Assembly (NCBI GenBank): GCA_029940695.1
Contig: JAPYUP010000010.1
Span: forward strand, 2,148-49,239
Direction: 5' to 3'
Length of the DNA stretch: 47,092 bases
DNA from: Candidatus Thalassarchaeaceae archaeon
GTDB taxonomy: Archaea > Thermoplasmatota > Poseidoniia > Poseidoniales > Thalassarchaeaceae
The notes under the pieces were generated by a model that did no database searches, was not told where the DNA came from, and saw nothing but the letters and a program-made list of their open reading frames with translations. The position numbers and the translations under genes were made by a program. Positions within the stretch are counted from its first letter, which is position 1. Every line of letters starts with the position of its first letter. This document shows positions 16,289 through 26,792 of this stretch, in pieces.

Positions 16289-17219
16289 TCACTAAATCAT
16301 AGGTTCGGCCGTTCCTGCCATGCAATATCTTCTCCTCGGTAGTGTGAATAATCCACCCCGGAATCAGTAGTGCGGATTCCTGGAAATTAGCTGACTCAGG
16401 GCTGAACGACCATGTCTCTAGAAGCATGCTTCTGACCGGCCCGGATAAATTGCTGTTCTCCACACTCCCTTTTTTCCTCACTTCGAGCAAATTTTGAATC
16501 TCCGTGGAGAGGCTGGCCTCAGACAGCCAAGATTCCTCAAGGGGAAAGATAACTCGGAGGTTGGGGGTGTGGTCAATCCTGTCGAGGGGGTCTAGAAGAT
16601 TCAGGCTAGCCGACCATGGGTCCTCGGTGACTAACCAACGTCCCTGTTCTAACTCCATGGAGGGCCCCACTAGCTCGCCGCTTACTGTCCACATCCTCGC
16701 TTTGAGGAGGACTGGGGTGGTAACAGTCCCCTCCATGCCCCTCTGTGCAAGCCAGTTGGCAGGGTCAACCAACGACCTCAACGAAGTGGGGTCGTCCTTA
16801 CTCAGATCCTCTAGCTCGGTAGCAAGAAAATTCATTCTTGGAACAACATCGGGAGTTCGAGCGACCAATTCGCCGGAAAGCACCGCCCCACCAATCCATG
16901 TTGAAATGGTATCTGGACCCCACAATACGACATCGTGCGTGCCGATTAGGCTTGCGTCCGATGGTAACAATCTCTCGCTCAGTATCCAATGCCTCCCCGC
17001 AGGAGCATCCACCCCCCAACGCTCCAAGTCCTGTTCCGTGAGCGGAAGCAAGCCGGAAGGAACATGCCAGACGAAGACTTCACGGTCATCTGTTGAGTCC
17101 AAGTCTGGTATTCTCTCCGCGATACCGATACACACGAAACCGTGTGAGGAATCGGTTCCCGGAGATGGTCTAAGCCTGACGGCTCGGCTCTCAAGCAAAT
17201 CTCTCACCGCCGCCTCCAT
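16254..17219 (-). CDS. Hypothetical protein downstream of the RNA polymerase operon
   Basis: I do not recognise this 321-residue protein. It has no signal peptide, membrane helix or cysteine motif. The first 130 residues alternate beta strands and helices (for example GFVCIGIAERI, REVFVWHVPSG, HDVVLWGPDTIS), like a small alpha/beta domain with a later acidic helix; the pattern faintly recalls restriction-endonuclease-like folds, but no catalytic D/E-x-K is clear. The second half is mixed, with WLAQRGMEG and repeated Trp-containing segments. It follows L30e after 70 bases on the same strand, where many euryarchaea have NusA, uS12 and uS7. Its 3' end overlaps the convergent coiled-coil gene by 35 bases. 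Confidence 0.6.
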   Translation of the reverse strand: MEAAVRDLLESRAVRLRPSPGTDSSHGFVCIGIAERIPDLDSTDDREVFVWHVPSGLLPLTEQDLERWGVDAPAGRHWILSERLLPSDASLIGTHDVVLWGPDTISTWIGGAVLSGELVARTPDVVPRMNFLATELEDLSKDDPTSLRSLVDPANWLAQRGMEGTVTTPVLLKARMWTVSGELVGPSMELEQGRWLVTEDPWSASLNLLDPLDRIDHTPNLRVIFPLEESWLSEASLSTEIQNLLEVRKKGSVENSNLSGPVRSMLLETWSFSPESANFQESALLIPGWIIHTTEEKILHGRNGRTYDLVTSSSATTGALR

Positions 17220-17289
17220 GTTGCCAGGGAGTAAGGGGTGATTTTGAAACGAACCCTAGGTGGAGGTGGCTCGATGCCGATTTCAAGCG

Positions 17290-17586
17290 TCAGATATTGG
17301 AGCCGAAGTCAAGGAGTTCGCTCTGGCCTGCATCCAAAATGCAAAGAGTGCTGACAGGAAAGGGCTTTCCGCAAGCAGCACCTAGTTGACGATTGACCAT
17401 GAGAACCTGATGAATCGGAACTTCGGGATGAGAGGTCCGTAATTTATCGATGAAAGACTCGGGGCAGTTTGCCGCTACGAGTACGAGTTGGGCTTCGCCC
17501 TTGGCGCAAGCAGAAGACGTCTGACGTTGTCCGAATACGAGGCTCCCTGTGTTGATGCCTTGCTTCAATTGCCTTGCCATATCCAT
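17290..17586 (-). CDS. rpl30e: Ribosomal protein L30e (eL30)
   Basis: A 98-residue L30e of normal length. Characteristic segments are QLVLVAANCPESFIDKL, VPIHQVLMVNRQLGAACGKPFPVS and LDAGQSELL; the A-C-G-K-P-F block forms the RNA-contacting loop of the L7Ae/L30e fold. In archaea this gene follows rpoA2, as it does here, nine bases after its stop. GAGGT overlapping the rpoA2 stop region gives a ribosome binding site six bases before the ATG at 17586; a second ATG lies two codons on. Confidence 0.92.
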   Translation of the reverse strand: MDMARQLKQGINTGSLVFGQRQTSSACAKGEAQLVLVAANCPESFIDKLRTSHPEVPIHQVLMVNRQLGAACGKPFPVSTLCILDAGQSELLDFGSNI

Positions 17587-17595
17587 TCGCTTACC

Positions 17596-19176
17596 TCAGG
17601 AGTGTTCCTCTGGGATGTAGAACAGCTCAACGCTGCCCGTTCCTAGTGCCACTGGCTGGCCAACGATGATGTTCTCCGTAACCCCGGACAGACCGTCCCT
17701 CTCTCCGATGATACCCGCCCTGAGGAGATGGGTCACGGTGACCTCGAAAGCCGAACGAGCAAGAATCGAGTGCTTGGTGCCGCTGACACCGTGCCTCCCT
17801 ATGGCCCTCACCTCGCCCCCCGTGGTCATGACATCAGACACCATGAGTAAGTGCCGTACATCAACATCGAGTCCCGCTCCCTCCAAGGTATCCCACATCT
17901 CGTTGATGATGGCTTGGCGGGCGGCTTCGATTCCTAGGTTGTCGTTGATTTCGTTGATGTTGTTGGTGTAGGTACGAGATGTGTCTATTCCCGCGAACTC
18001 GCTCACTTTTGCTAAGTTGGAGCCGATGGTGGAGATGTAATACTCCCCAGTATCTGCGACGGGCCCTTGGACGTTCGCCCTCGAAATTCCAGGAAGTCCT
18101 TTCAGTCTCAACTTCTTGATTTTGTCCTCGAGCTGCAGTAAAGCGGTGTAGGTAGGCGGGTCGGTGGAAATAGTTGCAAGATCCTGCTCTTTTACGATTC
18201 CGGGAATGATTCTCAGGGACTTGGGCCTGACATCGTTATCGGCTTGGACATAGAGTCGGAGGGCCCTAGATAGCTTGTCCCTAATCTCGGCGCCAGTCAT
18301 CTTCTTCAGCCTCATGTTGCTAGCATTCAACTGGAGGCTGATGTTCCTCTGTGCCACGTCTACATCGATAGTTGCAATGTCTGTGGCGGTGGTCGTCTCA
18401 ATTCCGGCGGCGATGTCACGAATGAGCTTCTCGTTGGTTCTCAGAGGTTTACCCTTAGCATTGAACTCATCCAGATAGATAATCATGGTAGGGGTCTTGG
18501 GAACCTTGCGAGCATCGACGATCTCTATGATTCGTGGCAGTCCCTGGGTGACGTTTACGGTAGCGACTCCAGCATAGTGGAAGGTTCGCATAGTCATCTG
18601 GGTGCCCGGTTCTCCGATTGACTGAGCTGTGGTAATCCCGACGGCTTCGTATGGAATCGCCTTGGCCTCATTGGCGAAGCTACTCGCTGTTTTGACTATC
18701 TTCTTGGCTTTAGCAGCAGTCAACTTCTTCTCGCCGCGCTTCTGTAGCCCCTTGACTAGGTCATCTATCATCCTCGGTGTCATTTTGGCGCCACTGCCCT
18801 GTGAGACCTCAAAAAGTTGGATGTACATCTCGTCGTCCGAATCGACGTCACGGATGAGTTGCTTCATCTTGAAATCTTGATTATAGACATCGAGGGGGAG
18901 GGTACGCTTCATCCGCCTGGTTCTCGACACAGTTCTCCTGCGAACTATGGTCTTCTGCGAGGAAGCGGAAGTCGCCCTAGTGGACTTCGTGGAACTGGAC
19001 ATGATTTCGTGAATCCTCTGGGAGGTTCCAGAGTCAATGCCGCATATCTGAGCTATCTGGCCCGGAGAGAGGCCTTTGACATCATCCCACTTTCTGTCGT
19101 CTGCTAACTTGTGAGCATACTCTTCCTCGATTCCGAGGTCCATCAGCTTCTTCTTTGTCGCGCTCTTGACGACCAT
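17596..19176 (-). CDS. rpoA2: RNA polymerase subunit A'' with N-terminal helix-hairpin-helix-like extension
   Basis: The C-terminal part of the largest RNA polymerase subunit. The core is unmistakable: [21 protein letters not shown]-type block (here [11 protein letters not shown]..., about residues 172-191, the bridge/trigger region) and [16 protein letters not shown] after it, then the late [21 protein letters not shown]. Length is 526 residues against about 390-400 in most euryarchaea. The difference is an N-terminal extension of roughly 105 residues: a folded part of about 60 ([14 protein letters not shown], then [21 protein letters not shown], like the RadA N-terminal helix-hairpin-helix domain) and a basic Ser/Arg linker. 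The same domain begins RpoH. The ATG overlaps the RpoA' stop by one base (TGATG). Confidence 0.95.
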   Translation of the reverse strand: MVVKSATKKKLMDLGIEEEYAHKLADDRKWDDVKGLSPGQIAQICGIDSGTSQRIHEIMSSSTKSTRATSASSQKTIVRRRTVSRTRRMKRTLPLDVYNQDFKMKQLIRDVDSDDEMYIQLFEVSQGSGAKMTPRMIDDLVKGLQKRGEKKLTAAKAKKIVKTASSFANEAKAIPYEAVGITTAQSIGEPGTQMTMRTFHYAGVATVNVTQGLPRIIEIVDARKVPKTPTMIIYLDEFNAKGKPLRTNEKLIRDIAAGIETTTATDIATIDVDVAQRNISLQLNASNMRLKKMTGAEIRDKLSRALRLYVQADNDVRPKSLRIIPGIVKEQDLATISTDPPTYTALLQLEDKIKKLRLKGLPGISRANVQGPVADTGEYYISTIGSNLAKVSEFAGIDTSRTYTNNINEINDNLGIEAARQAIINEMWDTLEGAGLDVDVRHLLMVSDVMTTGGEVRAIGRHGVSGTKHSILARSAFEVTVTHLLRAGIIGERDGLSGVTENIIVGQPVALGTGSVELFYIPEEHS

Positions 19177-22100
19177 CAGTTAGCACCCCCCAATGCGTCA
19201 TCTAGTACTTGATCGACATCAAACGGGTTTCCTTTACGACTACGAGCAGGATCTACGCCATCTTCACCGTACTCAAACTGGACGATTCGGTTGGCGGTAT
19301 TTCTCACAGATGCCTTGATGTCGTTTGAGACCTTGAGGTCGTCCATCGCATTAATCAGCCTGCGTTGCATGTAGCCGGACTTGCTCGTTCTGACTGCGGT
19401 GTCTACGAGAGACTCCCTGCCTGAGACTGACAGCATGAAGAACTCTGTGGGCTCGAGGCCACTCTTGAACGATGAAGAGACGAAGCCCTTCTCCTTGGCC
19501 CCCTTGACCTTACGGGGGAAGTGCGAAAGTACGCGGTCCTGATAGCCACGCTCTAGTCTCTTGCCTCGGACCTTGGGCTGTCCGATAGACCCAGCCATCA
19601 TCGCCAAGTTGTCCATGGAGCCTCGGGCTCCCGAAGTGGCCATCAACACGGCTGAGTTGCCCTCACCCAACATTGACTTGGCAACGTTGCCCGTCTCGGA
19701 CTTGCCTTCGTCGAGAATTGTCAGGATATTTTCCTCTAGCGTCTCTAGGGGGGTCCTTCCTGGCCTCGATTCGTATTTCTTCCCATCCTTGCCGAACTTC
19801 TCCAACTCGGAATCGACCTTGGCGCTGGCAGCGCGGTTGATTTCTGCAATTTCCTCCTTCGCTTCGGGTGGAAGATCCTCATCATCTATGCCCGTAGTGA
19901 ATCCCATGGACGTGCACATAGCGATGGTCATCTTGGTCATCTTATTGATGAAGTCGGCCCCTATATCTGTGCCGTGAGTCTGAACTACTGCATCGAGAAG
20001 CCTGCCGTCCTCAGCACCTATTCCGCGCTTGTCTATCGCGCCAACTACATCGCCCTTTGAGACTTTCACAGTCTCTCCAGAGCGGTTTTTGTAATTGAGG
20101 TTGAACCCCTCCGTCACGAGAAGGCTGAAGATTTCGTTCCCCCTGAAGCCGATCTGGCCATTCTCCTCAACTTCCTCTGGAATGCTGCCATCCCAGCCCA
20201 CTGAACCTAGGACGTCCATCACCACGTGCTTTGGTATGAAAGCATCACTGTGAGTCAATAGGTATGCACCGGTGATATGGTCATGAATTCCTCCGATGAC
20301 ACTGCCCCCGTAGCGAGGGGAGATGATGTGCTCCTGCACGCGCATCAGGATTCTGGCCTCGGCTCGCGCCTCCTCGCTCTGAATTACATGGAGGTTCATC
20401 TCGTCGCCATCGAAATCTGCGTTGTAGGGGGTGCAATCAGCGAGGTTGAATCTGAACGTTTTTCCCTGCATCACACGTATCTCATGTACTAGCATGGACA
20501 TCCTGTGCAGTGATGGCTGGCGGTTGAATATCGAAACGTCACCATCGATGAGGTGCCGTTCGACGACTACTCCCGGGCGTGGATTGCCGTCCCTGTCGTA
20601 GGTACTGAGGCGGTCCTCCACCTCAGTGGGATACACGTTTCCGTGCTCGTCCTCTATCTCTGGGCTTCCACAGTGAGGGCACTTTACCTCCAGATGCTCA
20701 GGCAAGTACTCAGAGGGGTGCTCGACCTCCCACCTCCATCGGTAGTGAATGACTGCATTGTGGTCACCCTCGGCCAAAGGATTTCCAAGTTTGTCCTCCC
20801 CCCTGAGGTTGGAAAGCGTGCTCTCGAGGTCGACGGCCCACTCCTCATTCAGGTCGTCGGTAATGTGGTCCCTGCGCATCTGTCGCATCAGGGCCAAACC
20901 AGGCAGGAAGTTTGGAGCGGGTAGAACCTCATTCAAATCGGGTTTGTATCCCGTGTAGGGCTCATCATCACTGCCGGCAAGGCACTCTGGGTTCAGGCAC
21001 CTGAAACCAGACCAGATGAACTTCGTACGATCGGTGATTCTGACTCGGAATCGATCGCCCCTGATGATGTAGTTTACTCCAGGGTGCACATCTGGGCCAC
21101 GCAAAATCATCTGTCGGAGCTGCTCCCTGTTCCTGCTGGTGACGCGGATGGGCACGGTGAGTTCCTTGGCTGACGAAACGGGGACTCCGACTTCGTTGAT
21201 GCCGAGGTTGGGGTCGGGGCTGATTACCGTCCTAGCGCAGAAGTTGACACGCTTGCCCGAGAGGTTGCTGCGGAACCTGCCCTCTTTGCCCTTGAGGCGC
21301 TGGGAGAGCGTCTTCAGGGGACGGCCTGATCTGTGCCTCGCTGGGGGGATACCACTGGTCTGATTGTCGAAATACGTCGTGCAGTGGTACTGCAGCAACT
21401 CCCATAAATCTTCAACAATGAGTTGGGGGGCGCCCGAGTCTCGGTTCTCCCTAAGCCTCTGGTTAATCCGCAGTACATCGACGAGCTTGTGAGTCAGGTC
21501 GTCCTCTGACCTGTCGCCGCTCTCCAGAGTTATGGAGGGGCGGACGGTGATGGGGGGGACGGGAAGTACCTTCATAATGGTCCATTCCGGCCTGCTGACG
21601 TCCTTTTCCATTCCGATAAAAATCAGGTGCTCGTCGGGAATTTTCTCTAGCCATTCCCTGATATCTCTGGCGTTCAACTTGTGCTCGCCCTTGTCGGCCT
21701 TCTTCTCCTTGAAGGTAGTAGGCTTGTCGAGAATGATCTTGCCTTGTTCCGACCCGCAGTGCATGCAAATGGCCCTCTTCGGACCCGCACAGATATTCTC
21801 TATGTCCTTGGTGACCTTCTTGAATTCCCTGCCACCTACGCCGTGCTTCAGGATGACGTCGTTCACCTTGTCGCGGTAGTAATCCTGTTCAGACTTCTCA
21901 GGGTCGAGAGGGTGCGTCTCGGGTGCGTCAAGGAGAAGGACCTTGCTGCATTTGTTGCACGTTGCCCTTAGGCACGTCTTGATTAGCATGGAGAAGCCGA
22001 TGTGCATCACAGGCAGCTCCAGTGCGATGTGGCCGAAGTGACTGGGGCACTCCTCATGCTTGTTGCCACAAGTCTCGCACCTGATACCCGGGTCAATGAC

Positions 22101-22271
22101 GCCCATCTTGGGATCCATCAAGCCCTGCTTGAAGGCATGCCCATCGTCCTTGTAAGTATCCGCGGTCTTGACCTCTACCGAGGACATCTTTCTGATTTCG
22201 TTGGGATCCATCAAGGTGAACCTGATGGAATCAATTCGCTTCGGGATTTTTGCTGCGTCACGGGCGCTCAT
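19176..22271 (-). CDS. rpoA1: RNA polymerase subunit A'
   Basis: The N-terminal part of the largest RNA polymerase subunit, 1031 residues, longer than the usual 870-910. Two zinc sites are near the start ([17 protein letters not shown] at about 60-76, and CLRATCNKC near 106-114). The catalytic magnesium loop [12 protein letters not shown] lies near residue 617. The clamp, [19 protein letters not shown] and the funnel segment with [17 protein letters not shown] are all clear. The extra length lies mainly in insertions around 800-860 (acidic-basic linker) and the C-terminus. The ATG overlaps the rpoB stop by four bases. It must pair with RpoA'' to complete the active subunit. Confidence 0.97.
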   Translation of the reverse strand: MSARDAAKIPKRIDSIRFTLMDPNEIRKMSSVEVKTADTYKDDGHAFKQGLMDPKMGVIDPGIRCETCGNKHEECPSHFGHIALELPVMHIGFSMLIKTCLRATCNKCSKVLLLDAPETHPLDPEKSEQDYYRDKVNDVILKHGVGGREFKKVTKDIENICAGPKRAICMHCGSEQGKIILDKPTTFKEKKADKGEHKLNARDIREWLEKIPDEHLIFIGMEKDVSRPEWTIMKVLPVPPITVRPSITLESGDRSEDDLTHKLVDVLRINQRLRENRDSGAPQLIVEDLWELLQYHCTTYFDNQTSGIPPARHRSGRPLKTLSQRLKGKEGRFRSNLSGKRVNFCARTVISPDPNLGINEVGVPVSSAKELTVPIRVTSRNREQLRQMILRGPDVHPGVNYIIRGDRFRVRITDRTKFIWSGFRCLNPECLAGSDDEPYTGYKPDLNEVLPAPNFLPGLALMRQMRRDHITDDLNEEWAVDLESTLSNLRGEDKLGNPLAEGDHNAVIHYRWRWEVEHPSEYLPEHLEVKCPHCGSPEIEDEHGNVYPTEVEDRLSTYDRDGNPRPGVVVERHLIDGDVSIFNRQPSLHRMSMLVHEIRVMQGKTFRFNLADCTPYNADFDGDEMNLHVIQSEEARAEARILMRVQEHIISPRYGGSVIGGIHDHITGAYLLTHSDAFIPKHVVMDVLGSVGWDGSIPEEVEENGQIGFRGNEIFSLLVTEGFNLNYKNRSGETVKVSKGDVVGAIDKRGIGAEDGRLLDAVVQTHGTDIGADFINKMTKMTIAMCTSMGFTTGIDDEDLPPEAKEEIAEINRAASAKVDSELEKFGKDGKKYESRPGRTPLETLEENILTILDEGKSETGNVAKSMLGEGNSAVLMATSGARGSMDNLAMMAGSIGQPKVRGKRLERGYQDRVLSHFPRKVKGAKEKGFVSSSFKSGLEPTEFFMLSVSGRESLVDTAVRTSKSGYMQRRLINAMDDLKVSNDIKASVRNTANRIVQFEYGEDGVDPARSRKGNPFDVDQVLDDALGGAN

Positions 22272-25200
22272 CTTCGATCCTCCAATTCCAGTCTCATGGC
22301 CACGCCAAGACTCTTCATCTCATCCAAAAGGAGCTTGAATGCGTACGAAGTCTGCACAGCATGAACATCTGCTCGGTCGCCGCAGACTGGACAGACACTG
22401 GTTCTCCTCTTCCAGTCGTAATAGGCTATGTGCCCACATCTGGGAGTGTTGCATACCATGAGGTTCCACCCATCAGACTCGTCGAGGAGTCGATCCTTGA
22501 TTACCATGGAAGCCCCATGGGAAATCAGGCAATCCCTCTCCATCTCACCGAACCTCAAACCACCTTGGCGAGCCCTTCCTTCAGTCGGCTGCCTAGTAAG
22601 AATCTGGACTCGCCCGCGACTTCTAGCGTGAAGTTTGCTACTAACCAAGTGATGTAGTCTCTGGTAGTAGATGACGCCAACGAAGGTGTCCACCGAGAAT
22701 GACTCGCCGGTCTCACCATTGACCATAGCCTGACGTCCAGTGTGATTGAGGCCGTTCCTGAGGAGGCCTGCGCGTAGAGACTCCTCCTTCTCACCGGTGA
22801 AGGCGGTCCCATCGATTCGGTGGCCCTCCATAGAGCCGACCTTGCCTCCAATCATTTCGAGGACGTGGGCAACGGTCATCCTAGAAGGAATAGCGTGAGG
22901 GTTAATCAGGAGGTCGGGAATGACGCCGTCCTCAGTGAACGGCATGTCCTCCTGGTTCACCAGTCTGCCGATGATGCCCTTCTGGCCGTGCCTGCTAGCA
23001 AACTTGTCCCCCAGCTCCGGAATCTTATTTGTTCGCAGTGTGATTCTGACTAGTCTGCCTGAGTCTAAGGACTCGGTGACGTACACGTTGTCGACCCATC
23101 CCTTCTCACCATGGCGAACGCGCATAGATGACTCTCGGCGCTCTTGCGCCTGTAAGAAGGCCCCATGTGCCTCTTCGAGGAAACGCGGGGGACTTGTTTT
23201 TCCCACTAAGATCGATCTTTCTTCCTCGGCGCTCGTGAGTTCTATCTCTGGGACGGGTAGTCCATCGCGTTCTAGGTGAGAATAGGAGCTCCAAGACTTC
23301 AGTCCTTTGATCTCGTCGAGTCCAGTGCCGGGGATCTCGATCTTTTCCTCCTGGCCTCCTGGGAATCTCTTGTTCTCAGCGTTGTAGGTGCGGATGAAGG
23401 CTGAGCGACCGAGCGCGCGCTCTACGGATGCCCTGTTCATGACTACTGCGTCTTGCATGTTGTAGCCGTGGTGACTAATGACAGCGACAACGTAATTCTG
23501 GCCACCGGGCCTCTGGTCGAAGTTTGTTGACTTCATCGCCCTAGTGCCCACAATAGACCTCTGGGGATAATGCATGACGTGAGCACGGGTGTCCGGGCGA
23601 AGCCGGAAGTTGGCACTGGCGACGCCAAGGCTCTGCTTGACCATCGCAGTGCCCCCCGTGACCCTAGGCGTGGAGTTGTGCTCAGGGTATGGGACAAGCG
23701 AAGCGCAGACACCGAGGATGAGTTGAGGGTCAATCTCGACATGGGTAAAAACTAGAACAGTCTTGGCCTTCTTTTCCTTCCTCTTGAGTGCGTCGATGTT
23801 GTCCTGGTAGTAGTTTAGGGGGACAGTGAACTTCTCGACAGCGGCTTCCCCATTGGGCATACTTACTTCCACTGAAAGCTCTGCATGGGAGATTCCATGC
23901 TCCCCCATGTTCAACCACTCCACCTTCGAGGGTTTCATCGGCCTCTTGTGCTTGGGGGAGATGTGGGGCAAATCGAAAGGCCGCGGAGCGATGAGTAGGT
24001 CCTCTTCTTCCTCTGCGTCAACCCACTCGACCACGCCTCCGGAGACGAGATCGGCGAAGGTAATCTCTCCTGAATTGAGGCCATCGAGATGCATCTTGGT
24101 AACCTGCAGACTGCCATGATCAAGGATAAGCAAGGGTCGAAGCATCCTGCCCCTGTCTGTGTTGATGTAAACATCACGATTCTCGAGATCGTGACGAATG
24201 CTGACCTCGGGCCTGATTCGACCAGAGCGCCGACGTCTCTTGAACTGGCTGACCAACTTGTGTGGTCTCTTATGCAAGCCAAAGATGTCACCGTTGACAT
24301 GGATTCTCGATCCGTCTGCCCAGCCATCGGGATTATCGTTGACGCCCGCTTCCTTGAGAAGGGCCTTGACATCGCCCTCCGGGACCTCTTCCGAGACATC
24401 GATCATCTGTGCGGCGTTCTTTACTAGGCCGCAATTCTGCCCCTCGGGCGTCTCGTTGGGACATAGGCGACCCCATTGAGTCGGGTGCAAGTCCCTAGCC
24501 TCGAAGTGAGGTTGGCTCCTGACAAGAGGGCTGGTCACCCTCCTGAGATGGGACAGGGCAGATAGATAGGTAGTACGGTCGAGGAGCTGGCTGACTCCGG
24601 AGCGGCCGCCTACCCAGTTCCCAGTAGCGAGAGCATGCATAATCTTGGTCGTGAGAACATCGGGTCGCAGGCAAGAGGCAATCCTCAATTCTCTCTTGCG
24701 GTTGTGGTGCCTTTCGAGTTGATACTTGAGGTCCCTTGCCAATTGCTGGAGGCTGACGCGGAACAAGTCCTCCACTAAATCGCCTGCAAGCCGAACGCGC
24801 TTGTTCGCATAGTGATCCTTGTCATTGGGATCCCTGTCCATAATCGCCATTTCGAGGACTTGCCTAGCTATCCTTCCGAGGAATATGGCCTTCTTCTCCC
24901 TGTTATCGGGGCTCGACCCCAAGTGTGGGAGGAGCTCGTTGTCCAGCAAGTTCTGAATGCGGGATTCCCTGTACTCCTTTTGCTGTCCGGCAGCGAACTT
25001 CTTCTCAAGCCACGAAAGTGCCTCTTCACAGGTGTCGACGCCGTACTCCTCATTGTCTCTGACATCATTCAAATTAGCGACAGTGTATTTCATGGCTTCA
25101 GGGGGTCCGGCTATGGAGGAGAAAATCTCTCTGTCATTCTCAACCCCTAGAGCCCTCATCAAGAGAACGAGGGGGACGGGGGTGGTGCCGGCACTGGGAA

Positions 25201-25960
25201 TCTTGACCATTAGCATGCCGTCTCTGCGCTTCTCGACATTGAGGGGTTTCCTGACGCCGTCCTTCTGTGAGAATATCTTCGCGACCTGTGTCTCGTGCGC
25301 GTACTTCTTGTTCTTCTCTACGGTTACTCTGTTAGGAGCAAGGTCTTCCATCGAAATGAGTACGCGTTCCGTCCCGTTGATTATGAAGTAGCCGCCCGTG
25401 TCGAGAGGATCTTCCCCCGACTTTCTCAGAAGGTGAGTATATCTCTCGGAGTCCTCGGTAGATGTGCCGGGGGAGAGCCTCCTGTTCTCATCTATGTGAT
25501 TTGGATGCAGGTTGCATCGGGCTGATCGGACCATTATCGGGAGATTACCAATGTGGACGCTCGTCTCTTCGATTGATCCGAAATCGGATTCAGGCAATGG
25601 GGGGAGGTCATCGCGGAAAATCTTGAAGTCAAGGTATACTGGGGAGAAATAAGTCAACTTCCTGAGGCGGCACTCTAGTGGAGTCGCGGGGTGCTCGGCG
25701 CCGTTGGCCTCCTTGATTGTGGGCCTCCCTAGTCTGAGGTTCTTCAGCCTCACAATAATCTCCTTGTCTAGCAAGTCGAGTTTGACCATCCCGCCTTCGT
25801 CGTCATCGATCGGCTCGTCGCTGCCAATCTTGATGTTCCTGACGATGCGTTCCATCCTGCTCTGCTTGCCATCGCCTACGGGAATGCAATCGTTATAGGA
25901 AGCAAGCTGGTGGTTGACTAGGCTTTTATGCTTGAAGTAACTATCAACTATCTCTTTCAT
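22268..25960 (-). CDS. rpoB: RNA polymerase subunit B (unsplit)
   Basis: The second-largest RNA polymerase subunit as a single 1230-residue chain; in many methanogens and haloarchaea it is split into B'' and B', here it is not, as in Thermoplasma. Landmarks: GGYFIINGTERVLISMEDLAPN near residue 195, HPTQWGRLCPNETPEGQNCGLVKN near 495, GYNMQDAVVMNRASVERALGRSAF near 830 and the C-terminal zinc site CNTPRCGHIAYYDWKRRTSVCPVCGD near 1175-1200. It starts 16 bases after the rpoH stop. Order rpoH-rpoB-rpoA1-rpoA2-rpl30e is the standard archaeal one. Confidence 0.97.
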   Translation of the reverse strand: MKEIVDSYFKHKSLVNHQLASYNDCIPVGDGKQSRMERIVRNIKIGSDEPIDDDEGGMVKLDLLDKEIIVRLKNLRLGRPTIKEANGAEHPATPLECRLRKLTYFSPVYLDFKIFRDDLPPLPESDFGSIEETSVHIGNLPIMVRSARCNLHPNHIDENRRLSPGTSTEDSERYTHLLRKSGEDPLDTGGYFIINGTERVLISMEDLAPNRVTVEKNKKYAHETQVAKIFSQKDGVRKPLNVEKRRDGMLMVKIPSAGTTPVPLVLLMRALGVENDREIFSSIAGPPEAMKYTVANLNDVRDNEEYGVDTCEEALSWLEKKFAAGQQKEYRESRIQNLLDNELLPHLGSSPDNREKKAIFLGRIARQVLEMAIMDRDPNDKDHYANKRVRLAGDLVEDLFRVSLQQLARDLKYQLERHHNRKRELRIASCLRPDVLTTKIMHALATGNWVGGRSGVSQLLDRTTYLSALSHLRRVTSPLVRSQPHFEARDLHPTQWGRLCPNETPEGQNCGLVKNAAQMIDVSEEVPEGDVKALLKEAGVNDNPDGWADGSRIHVNGDIFGLHKRPHKLVSQFKRRRRSGRIRPEVSIRHDLENRDVYINTDRGRMLRPLLILDHGSLQVTKMHLDGLNSGEITFADLVSGGVVEWVDAEEEEDLLIAPRPFDLPHISPKHKRPMKPSKVEWLNMGEHGISHAELSVEVSMPNGEAAVEKFTVPLNYYQDNIDALKRKEKKAKTVLVFTHVEIDPQLILGVCASLVPYPEHNSTPRVTGGTAMVKQSLGVASANFRLRPDTRAHVMHYPQRSIVGTRAMKSTNFDQRPGGQNYVVAVISHHGYNMQDAVVMNRASVERALGRSAFIRTYNAENKRFPGGQEEKIEIPGTGLDEIKGLKSWSSYSHLERDGLPVPEIELTSAEEERSILVGKTSPPRFLEEAHGAFLQAQERRESSMRVRHGEKGWVDNVYVTESLDSGRLVRITLRTNKIPELGDKFASRHGQKGIIGRLVNQEDMPFTEDGVIPDLLINPHAIPSRMTVAHVLEMIGGKVGSMEGHRIDGTAFTGEKEESLRAGLLRNGLNHTGRQAMVNGETGESFSVDTFVGVIYYQRLHHLVSSKLHARSRGRVQILTRQPTEGRARQGGLRFGEMERDCLISHGASMVIKDRLLDESDGWNLMVCNTPRCGHIAYYDWKRRTSVCPVCGDRADVHAVQTSYAFKLLLDEMKSLGVAMRLELEDRR

Positions 25961-25976
25961 TATCTCAACTCCGAAT

Positions 25977-26564
25977 CTAAGTTCTTTCCACTATAAGTCG
26001 AAAAGCGACAGAGCTGCCAGCGGACCTACTGTACCTAATGACCTTAACAACACGATTAGCTAGCCAACCAGCAGGGAGTTCATCGTTCTCAGACTCCTCC
26101 ATTTCCTTGATGGCCTGAATGGCTGGGTCAGTAATCAAAATCTTTGGGAGCAGTTCCTTAGCTAGGCGATCGTTACCATAAACATCCTTTTGAAGCAAGT
26201 CCCAAGGCTCGAGCACGTCGGCCTCGTGGTCAATGGGGACCAGTTCGTGATGGGGCACGAGGATGTGATTCAAGACGTTGAATCTGAACTCACCTCTGGG
26301 TATATCTTCGTCTAGTAGCGCCTTCCTCGAAATGGTAATCCGATTGCTCTTGCTGCGCTTACGGGATCCGACATGCTCGCTAATCACATTCATGATGTTC
26401 TCCAATGCAGAATCGCCGGTCTCAAGGCTGACTTTCTTAGCCACCTGATCAACGGTCATCCTCTTGATAGCATCCAGATTCGCATCGTCTGCTAGGCTGT
26501 GCGCGTGCGCTTCGGATATGCCGAGTTCTACAAGCCTTTTTTTCGTTGAACTCTTAACCGCCAA
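25977..26564 (-). CDS. rpoH: RNA polymerase subunit H with N-terminal extension shared with RpoA''
   Basis: The C-terminal 95 residues are RpoH (Rpb5 C-terminal domain): LVPHHELVPI, then LLPKILITDPAIQAI and VVKVIRYSRSAGSSVAFRLIV. Usual archaeal RpoH is about 75-85 residues; this protein has 195. The first 60 residues (VKSSTKKRLVELGIS, AHSLADD, then a second helical hairpin) match the extension of RpoA'' in the same operon, followed by a basic linker (GSRKRSKSNRI). There is also an insertion of about 12 residues (EESENDELPAGWLA) inside the core. The start is TTG, supported by alignment with the ATG-started RpoA'' and by GGGGGG six bases upstream (26571-26576). Confidence 0.92.
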   Translation of the reverse strand: MAVKSSTKKRLVELGISEAHAHSLADDANLDAIKRMTVDQVAKKVSLETGDSALENIMNVISEHVGSRKRSKSNRITISRKALLDEDIPRGEFRFNVLNHILVPHHELVPIDHEADVLEPWDLLQKDVYGNDRLAKELLPKILITDPAIQAIKEMEESENDELPAGWLANRVVKVIRYSRSAGSSVAFRLIVERT

Positions 26565-26583
26565 GCGCTTCCCCCCTACCCAG

Positions 26584-26588
26584 AAAAA
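26584..26588 (-). terminator. T-run after tRNA-Lys
   Basis: Five T residues on the minus strand lie 26 bases past the tRNA end and 20 bases before the rpoH start. They may end or attenuate the tRNA transcript before rpoH. Confidence 0.3.
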
Positions 26589-26613
26589 GCGAGTGCCTGA
26601 GGCGCTATTCAGG

Positions 26614-26687
26614 CGGGCCTGAGGGGATTCGAACCCCCGGCCACCGGGTTAAAAGCCCGGCGCTCTACCTGACTAAGCTACAGGCCC
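26614..26687 (-). tRNA. tRNA-Lys (anticodon TTT)
   Basis: A full cloverleaf on the minus strand. The acceptor stem GGGCCTG pairs with CAGGCCC, followed by G as discriminator. The D arm is GCTTAGTCAGGTAGAGC, the anticodon arm CCGGG-CTTTTAA-CCCGG with TTT, the variable loop is five bases, and the T arm has GGTTCGAATCC. No CCA is encoded and no intron is present. It lies 49 bases upstream of rpoH on the same strand, so read-through into the polymerase operon is possible. Confidence 0.96.
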
Positions 26688-26744
26688 AAGGCTATTGCTG
26701 GGCCATCCTCCGAACTGGGTAGGGTAGAAGAACCCTCCGGCAAA

Positions 26745-26792
26745 GCACACGCTGTGCGTGGGGGCTGCACTCCAGGGGTGGGAGCAAAGCGT
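26745..26792. other. GC-rich segment with nested inverted repeats
   Basis: GCACA-CGC-TGTGC (26745-26757) is a short hairpin, and ACACGC (26747-26752) can instead pair with GCGTGT (26787-26792). The segment lies in the 188-base region between tRNA-Lys and the divergent methyltransferase/biotin ligase gene and is G-rich compared with its surroundings. It could be part of a small RNA, a promoter-proximal leader or chance. Confidence 0.3.

Noticed and set aside
16504-17241. 245-codon plus-strand frame opposite the unknown gene after L30e
   Set aside because: Ser/Arg-rich shadow; the minus-strand frame has normal composition and operon position, although the real gene is not recognised either.
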